Shown here: positions 6,125-8,175 of the stretch, in pieces
How positions within the stretch are numbered: position 1 is the first letter of the stretch
Layout: the number at the start of each line of letters is the position of its first letter
Position numbers and translations under genes: made by a program
The notes under the pieces: model-generated
Told to the model about the DNA's origin: nothing
The model's database searches: none
The model's input: the letters and a program-made list of their open reading frames with translations, nothing else
Source: Methylobacteriaceae bacterium
Lineage (GTDB): Bacteria > Pseudomonadota > Alphaproteobacteria > Rhizobiales > Beijerinckiaceae
Assembly: GCA_019247255.1 (NCBI GenBank)
Contig: JAFAPJ010000429.1
Location: 1 to 8,175 of the forward strand
Direction of reading: 5' to 3'
Length of the DNA stretch: 8,175 bases

Positions 6125-6601
6125 TCACATGGCCGGAGCCGGCGCGGCCGTGCTCGAAGCGGCTTCGCGACCGCGGGTCGCCTCGTGGGCCTGGAGGTCG
6201 ATCGCGAGCGCCACGATCGCCTTCGCCTTGAGGCGGCGCGGATCCATGTCCGACCCGACGCCGTGGCGTAGGAAGATCTCCTCGTGGTCGAGCGTGCGCA
6301 GGCCGCCCCCCATCGACCATCCGCCGAAATCGCGGTCCGCCTTCTCGAACATCCCGAGCAGCGTCACCTCGCCGTGACGCGGATCCTTCCCGATCCGGGC
6401 GAAGGTCTGCATGACGGCGGCGCGCTCGCCTTCGAGCACCTGAAAGAACCAGCGCGCGTCGAAGACGAGGTAGCCTGTCACGTTGTCGCGAGCGTTGTTG
6501 CGGCGTGACACGTCCAGGATGGTGCGCAGCTCGGCGAGGGGCGAGCGGGCGGTTCCGGCGGCGCGGTTCTGGCTGACATAAACGAGCTGCGTCAGGGACA
6601 T
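6125..6601 (-). CDS. Short BLUF-domain blue-light sensor
   Basis: This encodes a 158-residue cytosolic protein with a BLUF (FAD-binding blue-light sensing) domain at about residues 3-98. The photochemical residues are all in place: Tyr8 in LVYVS, Asn36 in RRNNARDNVTG, Gln54 in WFFQVLEG, and Trp95 and Met97 in GGWSMG. The spacing Asn36-Gln54 (18) and Gln54-Trp95/Met97 (41/43) matches AppA and Slr1694. The remaining 60 residues include a probable helix (PRRLKAKAIVALAIDLQ) and an Ala/Pro-rich end; no effector domain is fused. Such stand-alone BLUF proteins signal through protein partners. The start at 6601 (MSLTQLVYVS) fits the domain boundary, although its ribosome-binding site is poor. The frame stays open further upstream, but only into the divergent gene. 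The partner is unknown. Confidence 0.92.
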   Translation of the reverse strand: MSLTQLVYVSQNRAAGTARSPLAELRTILDVSRRNNARDNVTGYLVFDARWFFQVLEGERAAVMQTFARIGKDPRHGEVTLLGMFEKADRDFGGWSMGGGLRTLDHEEIFLRHGVGSDMDPRRLKAKAIVALAIDLQAHEATRGREAASSTAAPAPAM

Positions 6602-6791
6602 CTCTCGAAGGTCCGGGTTCGGGTTTGCACGACGCAGATGCTCCCCCGGCAGCGTAAAGGCTTTGCAACCGGGAGCCGGCTTCCGGCGTCCGCGTTCGGT
6701 CGAGGACGGTGACGCGTAACCATACGGGCGATCGGAGTTCGAGCGGGTCGCCGCGCCGTGGCAGACGCGTGGCGGTACCGGAGCGTCCGCC
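6602..6791. promoter_or_regulatory. Divergent intergenic region with an 18-bp dyad
   Basis: This 190-bp gap separates the divergent BLUF and glycoside hydrolase genes. At 6669-6686 there is a near-perfect palindrome, CCGGGAGCCGGCTTCCGG, with one mismatched pair out of nine. It is a candidate operator serving both genes. I found no convincing -35/-10 pair on either strand. The only clear translation signal is CGGAG just before the hydrolase ATG. Confidence 0.35.
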
Positions 6792-7898
6792 ATGCTGCCC
6801 CGCGGTCCGATTGCCTTGGCCTGCTGTCTCGCCCTCGCCTGGCTCGTGCCCTCGCCTTCGCGGGCCGCGGCGCTCGTCGGCGTGAACGTCGTGAACCCGC
6901 AATGGCAGCCGCGCGGGCGCCAGGACGCGACGCTCGACGCCCTGCGCGAGGCCGGCGTGCGCCTCATCCGCGTGCCCCTCCTGCCGCCCACGGGCGGCGC
7001 CTACGAGGACGCGGTCGATTACGTCGCCCGGGCGGCGGCGCGCGGTCTCGACGTGCTGCTCGTCGTGTATCCGCAATACCGGCCGGACGCGGCCGCCCGC
7101 CCGGCCGTGCCGTCCGAGCCCGAGATGTGGCAGCTGCCGCCGCTCTCGGCCGCCGATCCGGACTTGCTCACGGCGACCTACGGACCCTTCTTCCGTCGCC
7201 TCGACACGCGCGGCCTCGCGCTCGCGGGCATCGAGTTCGGCAACGAGATCAACTGGACGGCCTTCAACGGCGAGTTCCCGATCCCCGGCGAGGGCCGCAT
7301 CCTCGGCGACCGGGACCTCGCGGAGCATCCGGTCGGACGCCGGATCGCGGCGGGCTTCCGGGCCTATCTGCGCTCGCTCGCGGCCCTGCGCCGCCTGCGC
7401 GACAACCTTGTCGCCAACCGCCGCACGCCGCTGCTCGCGGCCGGCTTCTCCGATTTCGGGCCGCCCGGTCCGTCGCCCTGGGGCCGAAGCCTCGACGGGG
7501 TCGGGCTCGCCGCGACGCTCCGCTTCCTGCGGGCGGGCGGGCTCGACGCGCTCGTCGACGGCTACAGCCTGCACACCTATCCGGAGGCGGGCGCGACGCC
7601 GGCCGCCCGCGCCGCGGCCTTCGCGCGGGACGCGCTCGCCGCCTGCAGCCTCGGCAAGCCCTGCTGGATCACCGAATGGGGCTTTCCGGAGCCCGACCTC
7701 GGCTGCGCGGCCGACGACCGGCGCCGGGCCGCCCTCGTCGAGGAGTTCCGCGACCTCGTCCGTCCGGCGGTCGCGGACGGGAGGATTCGCGGGCTCGTCT
7801 ATTACGCCTGGGACGGGGCGGGGGACCCGCACGCGCTGCTGCGCTGCGGCCGGCTGCGGGCGAGCGGCCGCGCGGCGCTCGCGCCCTTCGGTCCGTGA
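6792..7898 (+). CDS. Exported clan-A-like glycoside hydrolase
   Basis: This encodes a 368-residue protein with a Sec signal peptide: Arg4, a hydrophobic core at about 6-20 and a likely cleavage near PSRAAA (about residues 22-27). It therefore acts in the periplasm or outside the cell. The mature part has the pattern of a (beta/alpha)8 clan-A hydrolase. VRLIRVPLLPP is at 57-66, the putative acid/base Glu152 is in IEFGNEINW (147-155), YSLHTYP is at 258-264 and the putative nucleophile Glu295 is in CWITEWGFP (291-299). YYAWDG at 337-342 carries a Trp typical of the last barrel strand. The family could be GH5, GH39 or a relative; the substrate cannot be read off. The ATG has GGAG eight bases upstream (6780-6783). 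It is divergent from the BLUF gene, and no further gene follows in the window. Confidence 0.85.
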   Translation: MLPRGPIALACCLALAWLVPSPSRAAALVGVNVVNPQWQPRGRQDATLDALREAGVRLIRVPLLPPTGGAYEDAVDYVARAAARGLDVLLVVYPQYRPDAAARPAVPSEPEMWQLPPLSAADPDLLTATYGPFFRRLDTRGLALAGIEFGNEINWTAFNGEFPIPGEGRILGDRDLAEHPVGRRIAAGFRAYLRSLAALRRLRDNLVANRRTPLLAAGFSDFGPPGPSPWGRSLDGVGLAATLRFLRAGGLDALVDGYSLHTYPEAGATPAARAAAFARDALAACSLGKPCWITEWGFPEPDLGCAADDRRRAALVEEFRDLVRPAVADGRIRGLVYYAWDGAGDPHALLRCGRLRASGRAALAPFGP

Positions 7899-7955
7899 GC
7901 CGGGCGCCCTCGCGGCACTCGCTCCGCTCGCCCCGCCGCAAGCCGGGTTCAGGCC

Positions 7956-8012
7956 TTCAAGGATAGTGCGGGCGTTCGAGGATGGTGCTGCTGTCCAAGG
8001 ATGGTCCTCCAT
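7956..8012. repeat. Three degenerate 19-bp tandem units
   Basis: Units begin at 7956, 7975 and 7994 with exact 19-bp spacing. Each contains AAGGAT or GAGGAT followed by RGT. Units 1 and 2 share 14 of 19 bases, and units 2 and 3 share 13 of 19. There is no spacer pattern, so this is not CRISPR. The last unit runs into the following palindrome. The surrounding 7899-8175 holds no gene that I can support. Confidence 0.5.
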
Positions 8013-8031
8013 CCCGGCTCCCGCCGGGATG
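8010..8031. repeat. REP-like palindrome downstream of the glycoside hydrolase
   Basis: CATCCCGGC (8010-8018) and GCCGGGATG (8023-8031) form a perfect 9-bp stem with a TCCC loop, 111 bases after the hydrolase stop. The ATCCCGG core recalls the element between rpsM and rpsK. The 11-mer CCTCCATCCCG at 8006-8016 also occurs at 3006-3016 upstream of rpsK. No T-run follows. Confidence 0.5.
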
Positions 8032-8175
8032 AGCGGGCGAGGTGGCGGGAGCCTTGAAGCCGGCCAGACGGCGCCCATGCCGATGCCGCCCTGGCGCAGG
8101 GGAGCGCGAGAGGTGGCGCGGGAGGCGGTCGTGCCCCGCTCCGACGGGCGGAGACGGAGGTCGGAGGGTCGGAGG

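Noticed and set aside
6801..6833. Lipoprotein signal in the glycoside hydrolase (Cys11/Cys12)
   Set aside because: The residues before Cys11 (A-L-A) do not fit a lipobox and the region before it is too short; an ordinary Sec signal with cleavage near residue 25 fits better.
6758..7966. Plus-strand open frame of 402 codons overlapping the glycoside hydrolase
   Set aside because: Shifted frame of the real hydrolase; Arg/Ala-rich product without a signal peptide or catalytic motifs.
7956..8012. CRISPR-like array
   Set aside because: Units abut without spacers and diverge strongly from each other; no cas genes nearby.
5919..8078. Minus-strand open frame of 719 codons
   Set aside because: It crosses rplQ, the BLUF gene (in another frame) and the antisense of the glycoside hydrolase; Arg/Pro/Gly-rich artefact of high GC.
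8077..8175. Possible start of a plus-strand gene running off the right edge
   Set aside because: 33 open codons rich in Arg with no ribosome-binding site; purine-rich repetitive sequence explains the open frame.

Overview
The window reads as chromosomal DNA of a GC-rich alphaproteobacterium, most likely of the Methylobacterium/Rhizobiales type. The evidence is strong GC bias at third codon positions, an RpoA beginning [19 protein letters not shown] starts on rpsM and rpoA, and short REP-like palindromes of the rhizobial ATGGCCGGG...CCCGGCCAT kind. The genus is inferred, not proven.

Layout. (1) Positions 1-2323, minus strand: two genes overlapping by one base (TGATG). The first encodes a small dual-specificity/tyrosine phosphatase (active site HCEHGIGRSA). 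The second, cut by the left edge, encodes a large protein with a phosphoribosyltransferase-like N-terminal half and a possible kinase-like C-terminal half. (2) 2317-2498: a divergent control region with a perfect TTGACA box and a leader of about 150 nt. (3) 2499-6049, plus strand: the alpha-operon core rpsM (S13), rpsK (S11), rpoA, rplQ (L17). A metallo-beta-lactamase-fold hydrolase gene sits between rpsK and rpoA, and its frame is broken by an amber codon 26 codons before an in-frame TGA. The rpsM-rpsK and rpoA-rplQ gaps are long (188 and 168 bp) and carry GC hairpins and REP-like palindromes, one arranged as an inverted pair. (4) 6125-6601, minus strand: a short BLUF blue-light sensor, convergent with rplQ. 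(5) 6792-7898, plus strand: an exported clan-A-like glycoside hydrolase, divergent from the BLUF gene across a 190 bp gap. (6) 7899-8175: non-coding as far as I can tell, with three degenerate 19-bp tandem units and a palindrome.

How it works together. S13, S11, RNA polymerase alpha and L17 are the usual co-expressed core. The usual upstream neighbours secY and adk are absent; rpsM instead faces a divergent phosphatase/PRTase-kinase pair, so this operon appears to have its own promoter. The MBL gene lies 30 bp after rpsK on the same strand and is probably co-transcribed. The BLUF and glycoside hydrolase genes are accessory neighbours with no evident functional link to the ribosomal genes. I saw no tRNA, rRNA, CRISPR array, transposase or phage gene.
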